From Azoarcus sp. (GTDB lineage Bacteria > Pseudomonadota > Gammaproteobacteria > Burkholderiales > Rhodocyclaceae), in assembly GCA_031259795.1 (NCBI GenBank), contig JAIRLA010000169.1, positions 1 through 6,369 of the forward strand: a DNA stretch of 6,369 nucleotides, in the 5' to 3' direction. How positions within the stretch are numbered: the first letter of the stretch is position 1; each line of letters opens with the position of its first letter. A program made the position numbers and the translations under genes. A model generated the notes under the pieces. It was not told the origin of the DNA, made no database searches, and worked only from the letters and a program-made list of their open reading frames with translations. Of this stretch, positions 1 to 6,085 are shown piece by piece.

Positions 1-327
1 GGCGGCAACGCCCGCTTCACCCCCGCGCTACAGCCCACCGACCAATGCGGGAAAAACTGCTCCTTCGTCAGCGGCCACGCCTCGGCGGGCTTCTTCGCCG
101 TCAGCCTCGGCTTTCTCGGCGGCGCGAGCGCGCGACGCCGCTGGACGCTGGCCGGCCTCGCGCTCGGCGGCATCGCCGGACTGGGCCGCATCGCCCAGGG
201 CGGACACTTCCTCAGCGACGTAGTGTTCGCCTTCTTCATCACCTGGTGGTCGGCGTGGCTGGTATGGCTGGTCTTCCGGAAACTGGGCTGGATGGACGGA
301 AGCGGGGAGCGGGACGCGGGGAGCTAG
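1..327 (+). CDS. PAP2-family membrane phosphatase, C-terminal part (5' end outside window)
   Basis: This is the last 108 codons of a type 2 phosphatidic acid phosphatase (PAP2) protein, read in frame from base 1 to the TAG at 325-327. Two of the three family motifs are present. The FVSGH motif carries the catalytic histidine (residue 26 of the fragment). The last motif, GRIAQGGHFLSD, supplies Arg63, His69 (nucleophile by family analogy) and Asp73. The first motif (KxxxxxxRP) would lie upstream of the window. Hydrophobic stretches at about residues 29-42, 48-62 and 74-92 fit membrane helices. The cysteine-containing TDQCGKNC segment just before SGH is a style I associate with proteobacterial PAP2 proteins. 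The substrate cannot be told: undecaprenyl pyrophosphate, phosphatidate or a lipid A phosphate are all possible. It runs towards the nrd operon and is separated from it by repeats, so no functional link is implied. Confidence 0.9.
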   Translation, partial: GGNARFTPALQPTDQCGKNCSFVSGHASAGFFAVSLGFLGGASARRRWTLAGLALGGIAGLGRIAQGGHFLSDVVFAFFITWWSAWLVWLVFRKLGWMDGSGERDAGS

Positions 328-328
328 A

Positions 329-347
329 CAGCGGCGCTGCGCGCCGG
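329..347. repeat. Half-copy of intergenic palindromic repeat (19-bp arm)
   Basis: This 19-base arm begins just after the PAP2 stop codon. It is the exact reverse complement of 468-486, and differs from 6227-6245 by one base. In the full repeat copies this arm is followed by a GGATTGCCAC...GCAATGAC palindrome, which is missing here; unrelated sequence follows from about 351. It is therefore best read as a truncated repeat unit. Confidence 0.7.
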
Positions 348-370
348 ATGGTTGGAAATCCTCTCCCGGC

Positions 371-428
371 CTTCGGCCACCCTCCCCCGCAAGCGGGGGA
401 GGGGAGTCCATCGGAAGAACTCGTCATT
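371..428. repeat. Inverted repeat, left copy, with 11-bp perfect hairpin
   Basis: These bases reappear in reverse complement at 6311-6369 with only a small indel and substitution near the middle (GGAGTCC here against GAAGGTCC there). The core, 380-390 and 393-403, is a perfect 11-bp palindrome of C-rich and G-rich arms around AA. A run of T does not follow on either side, so it is not a standard intrinsic terminator, although it lies downstream of the PAP2 gene and could still form a strong hairpin. Such CCTCCCCCGC/GCGGGGGAGG palindromes are common dispersed repeats in high-GC proteobacteria. Confidence 0.8.
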
Positions 429-486
429 GCGAGGGCCGCAGGCCCGTGGCAATCCAGTGTGTTCCACCCGGCGCGCAGCGCCGCTG
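422..486 (-). repeat. REP-like palindromic repeat, copy A (reverse orientation)
   Basis: The unit reads, on the minus strand, as a 19-base GC-rich arm (486-468), a short GTGGAAC-type link, then a palindrome beginning GGATTGCCAC and ending CTCGCAATGAC. The inner part of this copy is itself palindromic (GGGCC-GCA-GGCCC) and differs from the inner part of the copies at 548-611 and 6227-6294, while the outer arms are conserved. This pattern of conserved arms and a varying, still self-complementary centre is what a hairpin-forming dispersed repeat would show. Confidence 0.75.
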
Positions 487-547
487 GATAAAAAGGGGGA
501 GGAAGGCAGGGGGAGGCTCGACCACTCCCCACCGCAGAGAAAACGGC

Positions 548-611
548 GTCGCTGCGCTCCGCATGGAACGAACTGGATTGCCACGTCGCTGCGCTCCTCG
601 CAATGACGAGG
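548..611 (+). repeat. REP-like palindromic repeat, copy B (forward orientation)
   Basis: The 49 bases at 563-611 are identical to 6246-6294. The palindrome has ATTGC at one side and GCAAT at the other. The 13-base string at 548-560 recurs inside the unit at 585-597. Copy B faces copy A (422-486), so the two can pair with each other as well as fold alone. It sits downstream of nrdB on the minus strand, between convergent genes. The remainder of 328-674 (notably 490-545 and 612-674) holds no recognisable gene. Confidence 0.8.
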
Positions 612-674
612 GGGGAGGGCTGTCGTGGCGACGGGCGCCTTGCCGGTACTTCGTCCCTTTTTTGAAGCAGGCTC

Positions 675-1781
675 TTATTCCCACACCAGGCTGCCGCCCG
701 TTTGATATTCCGTGATCCGCGTTTCGAAGAAATTCTTTTCCTTGCGCAAATTCGCTTGTTCGTCCAGCCAGGGCAAGGCGGCCTTGGCACCGGGGAAGGG
801 TTCGGGGAAGCCCAGTTGTCGGGCGCGGCGGTTGGCGACGAAGCGGAATTGCTCCATGTGCAGATCGGCGGAATAGCCGAGGATGGGGTCGCGCAGTACG
901 TAATGGGCGTAGGCGTTTTCGGCGGCTTCGGTTTCCTGCCAGAGCGCCGCGACGGCGCCGGGGTCGAGCGTCAGGTTTTCTTCGTGCAGAAGCTCGCGGA
1001 TGACGCGCAGGCCGAAGGCGCAGTGCAGCACTTCGTCGCGCATGATGTATTGGAATTGCTCCGCCGTGCCTTTCATCAGGCCCCGCCGTTGCAGGGCGAA
1101 GATGGGCGAGAAACCGTTGTAGAACCAGCAGCCCTCGAAGATGCCGGCGAAGAAGAGGTAGGAGAGGGCGAATTCGTGCAGGGTCTCGCGGTTGGTAAGG
1201 TCGAGCCCCGAGCACAGCACCTTTTCGAGACGGCGGTTGGCGAGCGCGATCTTGCCGTGGATGGCGGGCACGACGCGGTAGCGGTTGTAGATGTCTTCCT
1301 GGTCGAGATTCAGGGTCTCGATGCAATGCTGGTACGTCCAGGTGTGCAGGGATTCTTCGTAGACTTGGCGCGCCTGGTAGATCTGGAGTTCCGGCGCGGT
1401 CATCTTCTCCATGACGGCCAGGCCGATGTTGCGCATGGCGAGGATGTCGGAGGTGGTGAGGTAGGCGAGCACGTTCTCGAACATGTGCTGTTCCGCCGGG
1501 GTGAGCTTGTGGCGGTAGTCCTGCACGTCCTGCGCCATGTTGATTTCCGTGGGCGTCCAGTGGTTGCGGTTGGCGGTGAGGAAGAAGTCCCACGCCCAAG
1601 GGTATTTGAAGGGCGCGAGCTGGTTGATATCGCCCCGGCCATTGACGATGCGTTTGTCGGCGGCTTTGACCGGGGCGAGCGCGGCGGCGGGTTCGATGCC
1701 TGTTTTGGCGGCGGTCGCGGCGGGTTCGGAACAAACGGCGGCGGCGGGTGTATCGTCCCAATCATCGAAAGAGGTGTTCAT
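675..1781 (-). CDS. nrdB: Class Ia ribonucleoside-diphosphate reductase, beta (radical) subunit
   Basis: NrdB houses the di-iron tyrosyl radical that NrdA needs to reduce ribonucleoside diphosphates to deoxyribonucleotides in the cytoplasm. The 368-residue product has every expected ligand with E. coli R2 spacing: Asp112, Glu143, His146, Glu216, Glu250 (in RDEVLH) and His253, plus the radical tyrosine Tyr150 in LHTWTYQHC. The tyrosine separates it from Chlamydia-type or Tyr-less R2c proteins. The C-terminal tail FETRITEYQTGG carries Tyr359, the likely equivalent of the tail tyrosine in the radical path, and would dock into NrdA. Residues 11-45 are an Ala-rich low-complexity leader before the conserved NGRGDINQLAPF segment. 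The ATG at 1781 is preceded by AGGAG at 1788-1792 with a 6-nt spacer, which supports this start. It is last in the unit nrdA, IS110-like gene, nrdB, 81 nt after the middle gene. No U-tract terminator was seen after the stop. Confidence 0.97.
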   Translation of the reverse strand: MNTSFDDWDDTPAAAVCSEPAATAAKTGIEPAAALAPVKAADKRIVNGRGDINQLAPFKYPWAWDFFLTANRNHWTPTEINMAQDVQDYRHKLTPAEQHMFENVLAYLTTSDILAMRNIGLAVMEKMTAPELQIYQARQVYEESLHTWTYQHCIETLNLDQEDIYNRYRVVPAIHGKIALANRRLEKVLCSGLDLTNRETLHEFALSYLFFAGIFEGCWFYNGFSPIFALQRRGLMKGTAEQFQYIMRDEVLHCAFGLRVIRELLHEENLTLDPGAVAALWQETEAAENAYAHYVLRDPILGYSADLHMEQFRFVANRRARQLGFPEPFPGAKAALPWLDEQANLRKEKNFFETRITEYQTGGSLVWE

Positions 1782-1806
1782 CGGTGTCTCCTGTTGTGGC
1801 CGCTTC

Positions 1807-1820
1807 TTCCCGCTCGGGAA
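1807..1820 (-). other. Small hairpin in the intercistronic gap before nrdB
   Basis: TTCCCG and CGGGAA flank a CT dinucleotide, giving a perfect short stem in the 81-nt gap upstream of nrdB. It lies 14 nt upstream of the nrdB ribosome binding site (1788-1792) and has no U-tract, so it is not a terminator. It could be a processing or stability element that sets NrdB levels apart from those of the upstream genes, or chance in GC-rich DNA. Confidence 0.35.
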
Positions 1821-1862
1821 ATGCGTGGCCGGTGGTTTCGATCCCGGGCGGCGCGGGCGGAT

Positions 1863-2816
1863 TCAGTCCCGTTGCCCGTCCGGCGCCTGTGCCGGATTGT
1901 CGGACCAGGGGGTTTGATGCTTGAGAATGACGTTCATGATCGTCAGCAGTTTTCGCATACAGGCGACGAGGGCGACCTTGTCGGGTTTGCCGGCCTGTTT
2001 CATCCGCTCGGCGAATTCCCTGATCGGGCCGTTGCGGCGCATGGCGGTGAGCGTCGCCATATATAGAATGGCGCGCGCATCGGAGCGGCCCCCGCCCGGG
2101 TGTTTATTGTCATTGCCCGGCGCGTCATTGCCCGGCGCGACTCCCACCCGCCGCGCGATCTGGCGGCTATCGAAAGCGCCCAGTCCGGGACATTTGATGA
2201 GCATGGCCCGGGCGGAAAACGCGTCGATTCCCGGAATGCTTTGTAGAAGCGCTTCCCGGACGCGCCAATCGGCGGGGATTTGCAGATATTTTTCGAGTTC
2301 GCCGTCGATCGCCGCGATTTCCCGCTCCAGCCCTTCCAGTACCTGGTCGGTCTCCTCTTGCCGCGGGGCGGCGGCCTGATGCCCGCGCTGTATTTCCTCG
2401 TCCCGTGCCGTGGCAAGCTGGCAGCGCCGGCTGATCAGGGCGTCCCGTTCGTACTCGGCTTCTGTCAGGCGCGAGCGCACGACCGGACTCAAGGTCTGGG
2501 CGAGGTCGGCGAGCATCGAGGCGCGTCCGCTTTGCTTCCGGGCATATCCTTTCAGCGAGGAAAAATCGAGCGCCATCCGCGTATTGATGATGCACACAGG
2601 GAAATCCCGCGCCATGAGTTCCTGGACGAAGCGGTTTTCCAGTCCATCGTCCGCCGCCACGACCACCTGCGCGGGCGCGGTGTCTTGCAGCCGCTGGCGG
2701 ATTTCCGCCATCCCCGCTTCGTCATGGCTGACCTGGCAATGAAAACCCATGGGGCGAAGATGGAAATCCAGGCTTTCCCTGGCGATGTCGATACCGGCAA
2801 AAGTTTCATCGTCCAT
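1863..2816 (-). CDS. IS110/IS1111-family transposase homologue, apparently catalytically degenerate
   Basis: The 317-residue protein has IS110-family architecture: an N-terminal RuvC-like DEDD domain (about 5-110), a charged coiled-coil-prone stretch (about 118-180) and a C-terminal Transposase_20 domain (about 188-302). The last contains a helix-hairpin-helix (LLQSIPGIDAFSARAML) and the IS1111-like core GKPDKVALVACMRKLLTIMN. Compared from memory with active members, key residues are missing. Asp10 in FAGIDI is kept. The EATGGYE glutamate aligns with Ala54 (VVVAADDGLE). The two aspartates of KTDxxDA align with Gln95 and Arg98 (RKQSGRAS). The serine nucleophile, normally in a DSG-type motif, falls in APGNDAPGND with no serine. 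The frame is nevertheless open from ATG to stop. The ATG at 2816 follows a GGGGA ribosome-binding-like sequence. It is co-oriented with nrdA (70-nt gap) and nrdB (81-nt gap) and is probably co-transcribed with both. It could be a domesticated nucleic-acid-binding protein or a decaying insertion; the family call is firm, the function unknown. Confidence 0.85.
   Translation of the reverse strand: MDDETFAGIDIARESLDFHLRPMGFHCQVSHDEAGMAEIRQRLQDTAPAQVVVAADDGLENRFVQELMARDFPVCIINTRMALDFSSLKGYARKQSGRASMLADLAQTLSPVVRSRLTEAEYERDALISRRCQLATARDEEIQRGHQAAAPRQEETDQVLEGLEREIAAIDGELEKYLQIPADWRVREALLQSIPGIDAFSARAMLIKCPGLGAFDSRQIARRVGVAPGNDAPGNDNKHPGGGRSDARAILYMATLTAMRRNGPIREFAERMKQAGKPDKVALVACMRKLLTIMNVILKHQTPWSDNPAQAPDGQRD
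2110..2139 (-). repeat. Exact 15-bp tandem duplication inside the IS110-like gene
   Basis: Bases 2110-2124 and 2125-2139 are identical. In the encoded protein they give a five-residue duplication, APGND-APGND (residues 227-236), without shifting the frame. The duplication is at the place where active IS110/IS1111 proteins carry the serine nucleophile. Perfect identity suggests a recent slippage event. Confidence 0.9.
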
Positions 2817-2886
2817 GTGTGTTCCCCGGTTCTGACGGGTTTTTCGGGAGTGGTTCGCGGCGGTGGGCGGCGGTTTTCCGGCCTAT

Positions 2887-5715
2887 TTATTGGCAAGCCT
2901 CGCAATCGGGATCGTCGATGGCGCAAAAGCGCGGGGCGTCGCCGTCGGCGGCGGCAGTGGCGAGCTTTTCCGCCTGGGAGGCGCCCAGCGTGCGCAGGTA
3001 GTAGGTGGTCTTGAGTCCCTTGTCCCAAGCCAGCTTGTAGAGTTCGTCGAGCTTCTTGCCCGAGGGCGCGGCCAGGTAGAGGTTGAGGGATTGGGACTGG
3101 TCGATCCATTTCTGCCGGCGGGAGGCGGCTTCCACCAGCCATTTGGGGTCGATCTCGAAGGCGGTGGCGTAGCGGGCGCGGATGTCTTCCGGCACGCGGT
3201 CGATGCGGGCGAGCGAGCCGTCGAAGTACTTGAGGTCGGCGGCCATTACCGTGTCCCACAGGTCCAGGGCCTTGAGTTCGCGCACGAGGTGTTCGTTGAC
3301 CACGGTGAATTCGCCGGAAAGGTTGGATTTGACGTAGAGATTCTGGTATTCGGGGTCGATGCCCTGCGAGACGCCGACGATGTTGGCGATGGTGGCGGTC
3401 GGGGCGATGGCGACACAATTGGAATTGCGCATCCCCGTCTGGCGGATGCGCGCGCGCAGCGCTTCCCAGTCGAGCGTGGCGCTTCTGTCCTGTTCGATGG
3501 GCCGGCCGCGTTCCGCTTCCAGCAGGACGATGGAATCCGGCGGCAGGATGCCCTGATCCCACAGGCTGCCGGTGAAGCTGGAATAGCGCCCCCGCTCTTC
3601 GGCGAGATCGGTGGAGGCCCAGTAGGCCAGATAGCACACCGCTTCCGTGGAACGGTCGGCGAATTCCGCCGCTTCGCGCGAGGCGTAGGGGATGCCCATG
3701 ATGTGCAGGCAGTCCGCGAAGCCCATGACGCCCAGCCCCACGGGGCGGTGGCGCAGGTTGGCGTTCCTTGCCTTGGGGATGGCGTAGTAATTGAGGTCGA
3801 TCACGTTGTCCAGCATGCGCATGGCCGTGCCGACGGTGTGGCGGAGTTTTTCCAGGTCGAGCGCGCCGTCCTTCAGGTGCGCGGGCAGGTTGACCGAGCC
3901 GAGGTTGCACACGGCGCTCTCCGCCTCCGAGGTATTGAGCGTGATTTCGGTGCACAGATTGGAGCTATGCACCACGCCCGCGTGGCGCTGCGGCGAGCGC
4001 AGGTTGCAGGGGTCCTTGAACGCGATCCACGGGTGCCCTGTCTCGAACAGCATGGTGAGCATGCGACGCCACAATTGCACGGCGGATACCTTGCGGAACA
4101 GGCGAATCTCGCCGCGCGCCGCTTTCTCTTCGCAGGCGGTATAGGCTTCGGCGAAGGCGCGCCCGTATTTCTCGTGCAGTTCCGGCGTCTCGTTGGGGGA
4201 AAACAGCGTCCATTCGCCGTTTTCCATCACCCGCTCCATGAAAAGATCGGGAATCCAGTGCGCCGTGTTCATGTCGTGGCAGCGGCGGCGCTCGTCGCCG
4301 GTGTTCTTGCGCAGTTCCAGGAATTCCTCGATGTCCAGGTGCCAGGTTTCCAGATAGGCGCATACCGCGCCCTTTCTCTTGCCGCCCTGATTGACCGCGA
4401 CGGCGGTGTCGTTGACGACTTTCAGGAAGGGAATCACCCCTTGGCTCTTGCCGTTCGTGCCCCGGATGCGGCTGCCCAGCGCGCGCACCGGAGTCCAGTC
4501 GTTGCCGAGACCGCCCGCGAATTTCTGCAACAGGGCGTTTTCCTTGACCGCCTGGTAAATGCCCTCCAGATCGTCCGTCACCGTGGTCAGGTAGCAGGAA
4601 GAAAGCTGCGGATGGCGCGTGCCCGCGTTGAACAGCGTCGGCGTCGAGCACATGAAATCGAAGCTGGAGATCAGATCGTAGAACGCGATGGCGCGGCTCT
4701 CGCGGTCGATCTCGTTCAGGGCCAGCCCCATGGCGACGCGCATGAAGAACAGTTGCGGCAGTTCGATGCGGCGCTCGTCGATGTGGAGGAAATAACGGTC
4801 GTAGAGGGTTTGCAGGCCAAGGTAGCCGAACTGCAAATCCCGTTCGGGTTTGAGCGCCGCCGCGAGGCGCGGCAGGTCGAATTCGGCGAGGCGCTCGTCC
4901 AGCAATCCCGCCTCGACGCCCAGGGCGATGAAGCGAGGGAAATAATCCCGCGTCTCGCCCGCCGCCGTCTCCGGCGGAACTTCCCGGCCCAGCGCCTCCC
5001 GGCGGAGGGCGAAGAGTTGCAGGCGGGCGGTCACCTTGTCATAGACCGGGTCCTGCTCGATCAGCGTGCGAGCGGTGAGCGCCATGGCCGCATGGACTTC
5101 GGACAGGGACATGCCGTCGTGGAGATTTTTCAGCGTCAGTTCGAGCACCGCGCGCGGCGCGGCGTCCTCGCCCAGCGCGGCGCAGGCGGACTGGGCGCGC
5201 GCCAGGAGCGCGTCGACATCCAGCGGGCGGCGCACGCCATCCACGATGACGGAAAGGCCGGGGGATTTCGCGCCGTCCCCGCCGGCTTCCCGCGCCTTCG
5301 CCGCTTCCCGCTCCCTGGCGCGGCGCTCCCGGTAGAGCACGTAGGCGCGCGCCACATCGTGCTCGCCCGCGCGCATCAGCGCCAGTTCCACCTGATCCTG
5401 GATCGTCTCGATATGCACCGTGCTTCCGCCGGGATGGCGGCGCGTCAGGGCATCCACCACATTGCGGGTCAGCCGCGCCACCACCTCGCGGATACGGGCG
5501 GACACCGTGCCCTGTTCGCCCGCCACGGCCAGGAAAGCCTTGGAGAGCGCCAAGGCGATTTTTTCCGGCTGGAACGAGGCGATGTCGCCATTGCGGCGAA
5601 TGACTTCCAGACCGGCGACATCTTCCGCCGTGGCCCCGCGCCCTCCCGCGCCGGATTCGTGTACGCCCATGGCTTCCTGCAAGGGCTGGCCGCCCATCAA
5701 TGAATTCTGCTGCAT
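2887..5715 (-). CDS. nrdA: Class Ia ribonucleoside-diphosphate reductase, alpha (catalytic) subunit
   Basis: NrdA binds the ribonucleoside diphosphate and carries out the radical-based reduction. Counting 942 residues from the ATG at 5715: an ATP-cone (about 36-130, VIRRNG...KIALALSKAF) senses ATP/dATP, and residues 155-235 look like a second, diverged cone, as in Pseudomonas-type NrdA. The barrel follows, with Cys374 (LSSCYL) and Cys603 (AVCNLGS) as the redox pair and Cys588 in NLCTE as the thiyl-radical cysteine, with Asn586 and Glu590 beside it. Tyr905-Tyr906 (TTYYLRT) are the likely radical-transfer pair. The tail DCEACQ has the Cys938/Cys941 pair that shuttles electrons from thioredoxin or glutaredoxin. 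An in-frame TTG lies upstream at 5799, but the ATG is preferred: GGAG lies 9 nt upstream and the TTG-encoded residues are low-complexity Arg/Pro sequence not seen in the family. It is the first gene of the unit and is preceded by a B12 riboswitch. Confidence 0.97.
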   Translation of the reverse strand: MQQNSLMGGQPLQEAMGVHESGAGGRGATAEDVAGLEVIRRNGDIASFQPEKIALALSKAFLAVAGEQGTVSARIREVVARLTRNVVDALTRRHPGGSTVHIETIQDQVELALMRAGEHDVARAYVLYRERRAREREAAKAREAGGDGAKSPGLSVIVDGVRRPLDVDALLARAQSACAALGEDAAPRAVLELTLKNLHDGMSLSEVHAAMALTARTLIEQDPVYDKVTARLQLFALRREALGREVPPETAAGETRDYFPRFIALGVEAGLLDERLAEFDLPRLAAALKPERDLQFGYLGLQTLYDRYFLHIDERRIELPQLFFMRVAMGLALNEIDRESRAIAFYDLISSFDFMCSTPTLFNAGTRHPQLSSCYLTTVTDDLEGIYQAVKENALLQKFAGGLGNDWTPVRALGSRIRGTNGKSQGVIPFLKVVNDTAVAVNQGGKRKGAVCAYLETWHLDIEEFLELRKNTGDERRRCHDMNTAHWIPDLFMERVMENGEWTLFSPNETPELHEKYGRAFAEAYTACEEKAARGEIRLFRKVSAVQLWRRMLTMLFETGHPWIAFKDPCNLRSPQRHAGVVHSSNLCTEITLNTSEAESAVCNLGSVNLPAHLKDGALDLEKLRHTVGTAMRMLDNVIDLNYYAIPKARNANLRHRPVGLGVMGFADCLHIMGIPYASREAAEFADRSTEAVCYLAYWASTDLAEERGRYSSFTGSLWDQGILPPDSIVLLEAERGRPIEQDRSATLDWEALRARIRQTGMRNSNCVAIAPTATIANIVGVSQGIDPEYQNLYVKSNLSGEFTVVNEHLVRELKALDLWDTVMAADLKYFDGSLARIDRVPEDIRARYATAFEIDPKWLVEAASRRQKWIDQSQSLNLYLAAPSGKKLDELYKLAWDKGLKTTYYLRTLGASQAEKLATAAADGDAPRFCAIDDPDCEACQ

Positions 5716-5850
5716 CTTCCAACGCTCCGGTGACGTCGATGCGCGGGGACGGGCGGAAGATGGCGGCCGGAGTCCCGCGAAACCGCGGGCGCGAAGCAAC
5801 CGTCATCGTCCCCGGAGACACCCCGCTCCATCAGACAAAAGACAAAAAGC
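5713..5850 (-). promoter_or_regulatory. nrdA leader: riboswitch expression platform that can mask ribosome binding site and start codon
   Basis: The RNA between aptamer and nrdA contains competing complementary segments. The start region GGAAGATG (minus strand of 5713-5720) is exactly complementary to CATCTTCC transcribed from 5755-5762. The Shine-Dalgarno GGAG lies in CCGGAG (5725-5730), which can pair with either of two upstream CTCCGG segments (5767-5772 and 5812-5817). A perfect CCCGCG-GTTT-CGCGGG hairpin is at 5774-5789, and 5808-5813 can pair with 5745-5750. These pairings cannot all form at once, as expected for a switching leader. Directly after the aptamer the RNA reads GCUUUUUGUCUUUUG, so control by premature termination is also possible. 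The choice between translational and transcriptional control is an inference. Confidence 0.55.
5725..5728 (-). promoter_or_regulatory. Shine-Dalgarno site of nrdA
   Basis: On the minus strand GGAG is followed by 9 nt and then ATG at 5715. This site supports the ATG at 5715 over the upstream in-frame TTG at 5799. It lies inside a CCGGAG string that can be sequestered by upstream CTCCGG segments. Confidence 0.6.
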
Positions 5851-6008
5851 GGCGGCAGGTTTCCTGGCTCCCGGATCATCGCCCGCGTCCGCCCTCCCGG
5901 AAAAACCAGTGGCGCGACAGGACGCGAAGCTCGCCGGTTACAGTTGCGGGGCAGCTCCGGAATAAGGCGGGCGGATGCCTGCCAAACCGGATTCCCTTGA
6001 CCGTCACG
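5851..6008 (-). promoter_or_regulatory. Adenosylcobalamin (B12) riboswitch aptamer upstream of nrdA
   Basis: Read on the minus strand, the conserved blocks of the cobalamin riboswitch appear in the right order. First come CGTGACGGTCAAGGGAATCC (6007-5988) and the B12 box GCTGCCCCGCAACTG (5955-5941) followed by TAA. Then come GCGAGC, GCCACTG (5913-5907) and CGGGAGGGCGG (about 5899-5889, a slightly diverged form of the usual GGGAAGGC). The 3' block GATGATCCGGGAGCCAGG continues into AAACCTGCC, ending near 5854. The aptamer binds coenzyme B12 in the nascent mRNA and normally turns expression off. Placement before a class Ia RNR, which needs no B12, fits the known logic of repressing a B12-independent isozyme when the vitamin is present. 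The boundaries are approximate: the 5' end is set at the predicted transcription start. Confidence 0.93.
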
Positions 6009-6015
6009 AGGCTGG

Positions 6016-6045
6016 AGTCTAAATTCGCGCGCCGGCGCTTGTCAA
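6016..6045 (-). promoter_or_regulatory. Predicted sigma-70 promoter of the nrd operon
   Basis: On the minus strand a perfect -35 hexamer TTGACA (6045-6040) is followed, after 18 bp, by TAGACT (6021-6016), a four-of-six match to TATAAT. The start would fall near 6009-6007, right at the 5' edge of the riboswitch, giving a leader of about 290 nt. The -10 is weak and the spacer very GC-rich (GCGCCGGCGCGCG), so the exact -10 is uncertain. Confidence 0.6.
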
Positions 6046-6053
6046 GCCCCGGA

Positions 6054-6069
6054 ACACAATATGTAGTGT
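6054..6069. promoter_or_regulatory. NrdR box 1
   Basis: The 16-bp ACACAATATGTAGTGT matches the palindromic consensus known for NrdR, the (d)ATP-responsive repressor of ribonucleotide reductase genes (acaCwAtATaTwGtgt), with one central difference. Its near edge is 8 bp upstream of the predicted -35 hexamer of the nrd promoter. Confidence 0.9.
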
Positions 6070-6085
6070 ATTTCGATGTAACGGT

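Noticed and set aside
380..403. Intrinsic terminator for the PAP2 gene
   Set aside because: The 11-bp stem is strong, but no T-run follows on the + strand, and the same palindrome recurs at 6337-6360 far from any visible gene end. A dispersed repeat explains it better.
45..491. A 148-codon + strand frame overlapping the PAP2 end
   Set aside because: It is Arg-rich and out of frame with the clear PAP2 motifs, and runs into repeat DNA.
422..611. CRISPR-like array
   Set aside because: The copies are in opposite orientations, unevenly spaced and palindromic; there are no regular spacers and no cas genes.
702..2066. A 454-codon open frame on the + strand opposite nrdB
   Set aside because: It is a low-complexity shadow of nrdB and runs on into the IS110-like gene; no ribosome binding site or recognisable motif.
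1863..2816. A fully active IS110 insertion disrupting the nrd operon
   Set aside because: Both nrdA and nrdB are complete, with their own start signals. The transposase lacks expected catalytic residues, and there is little room for element ends.
2863..5703. A 946-codon open frame on the + strand opposite nrdA
   Set aside because: It is antisense to an unmistakable NrdA. Its residues (Gly, Val, Arg, His, Gln rich) show no family motif, and such long shadows are normal opposite GC-rich genes.
5713..5799. nrdA starting at the upstream TTG (28 more residues)
   Set aside because: The added residues are Arg/Pro/Ala-rich, and the segment overlaps the riboswitch expression platform. The ATG at 5715 has a suitable Shine-Dalgarno.
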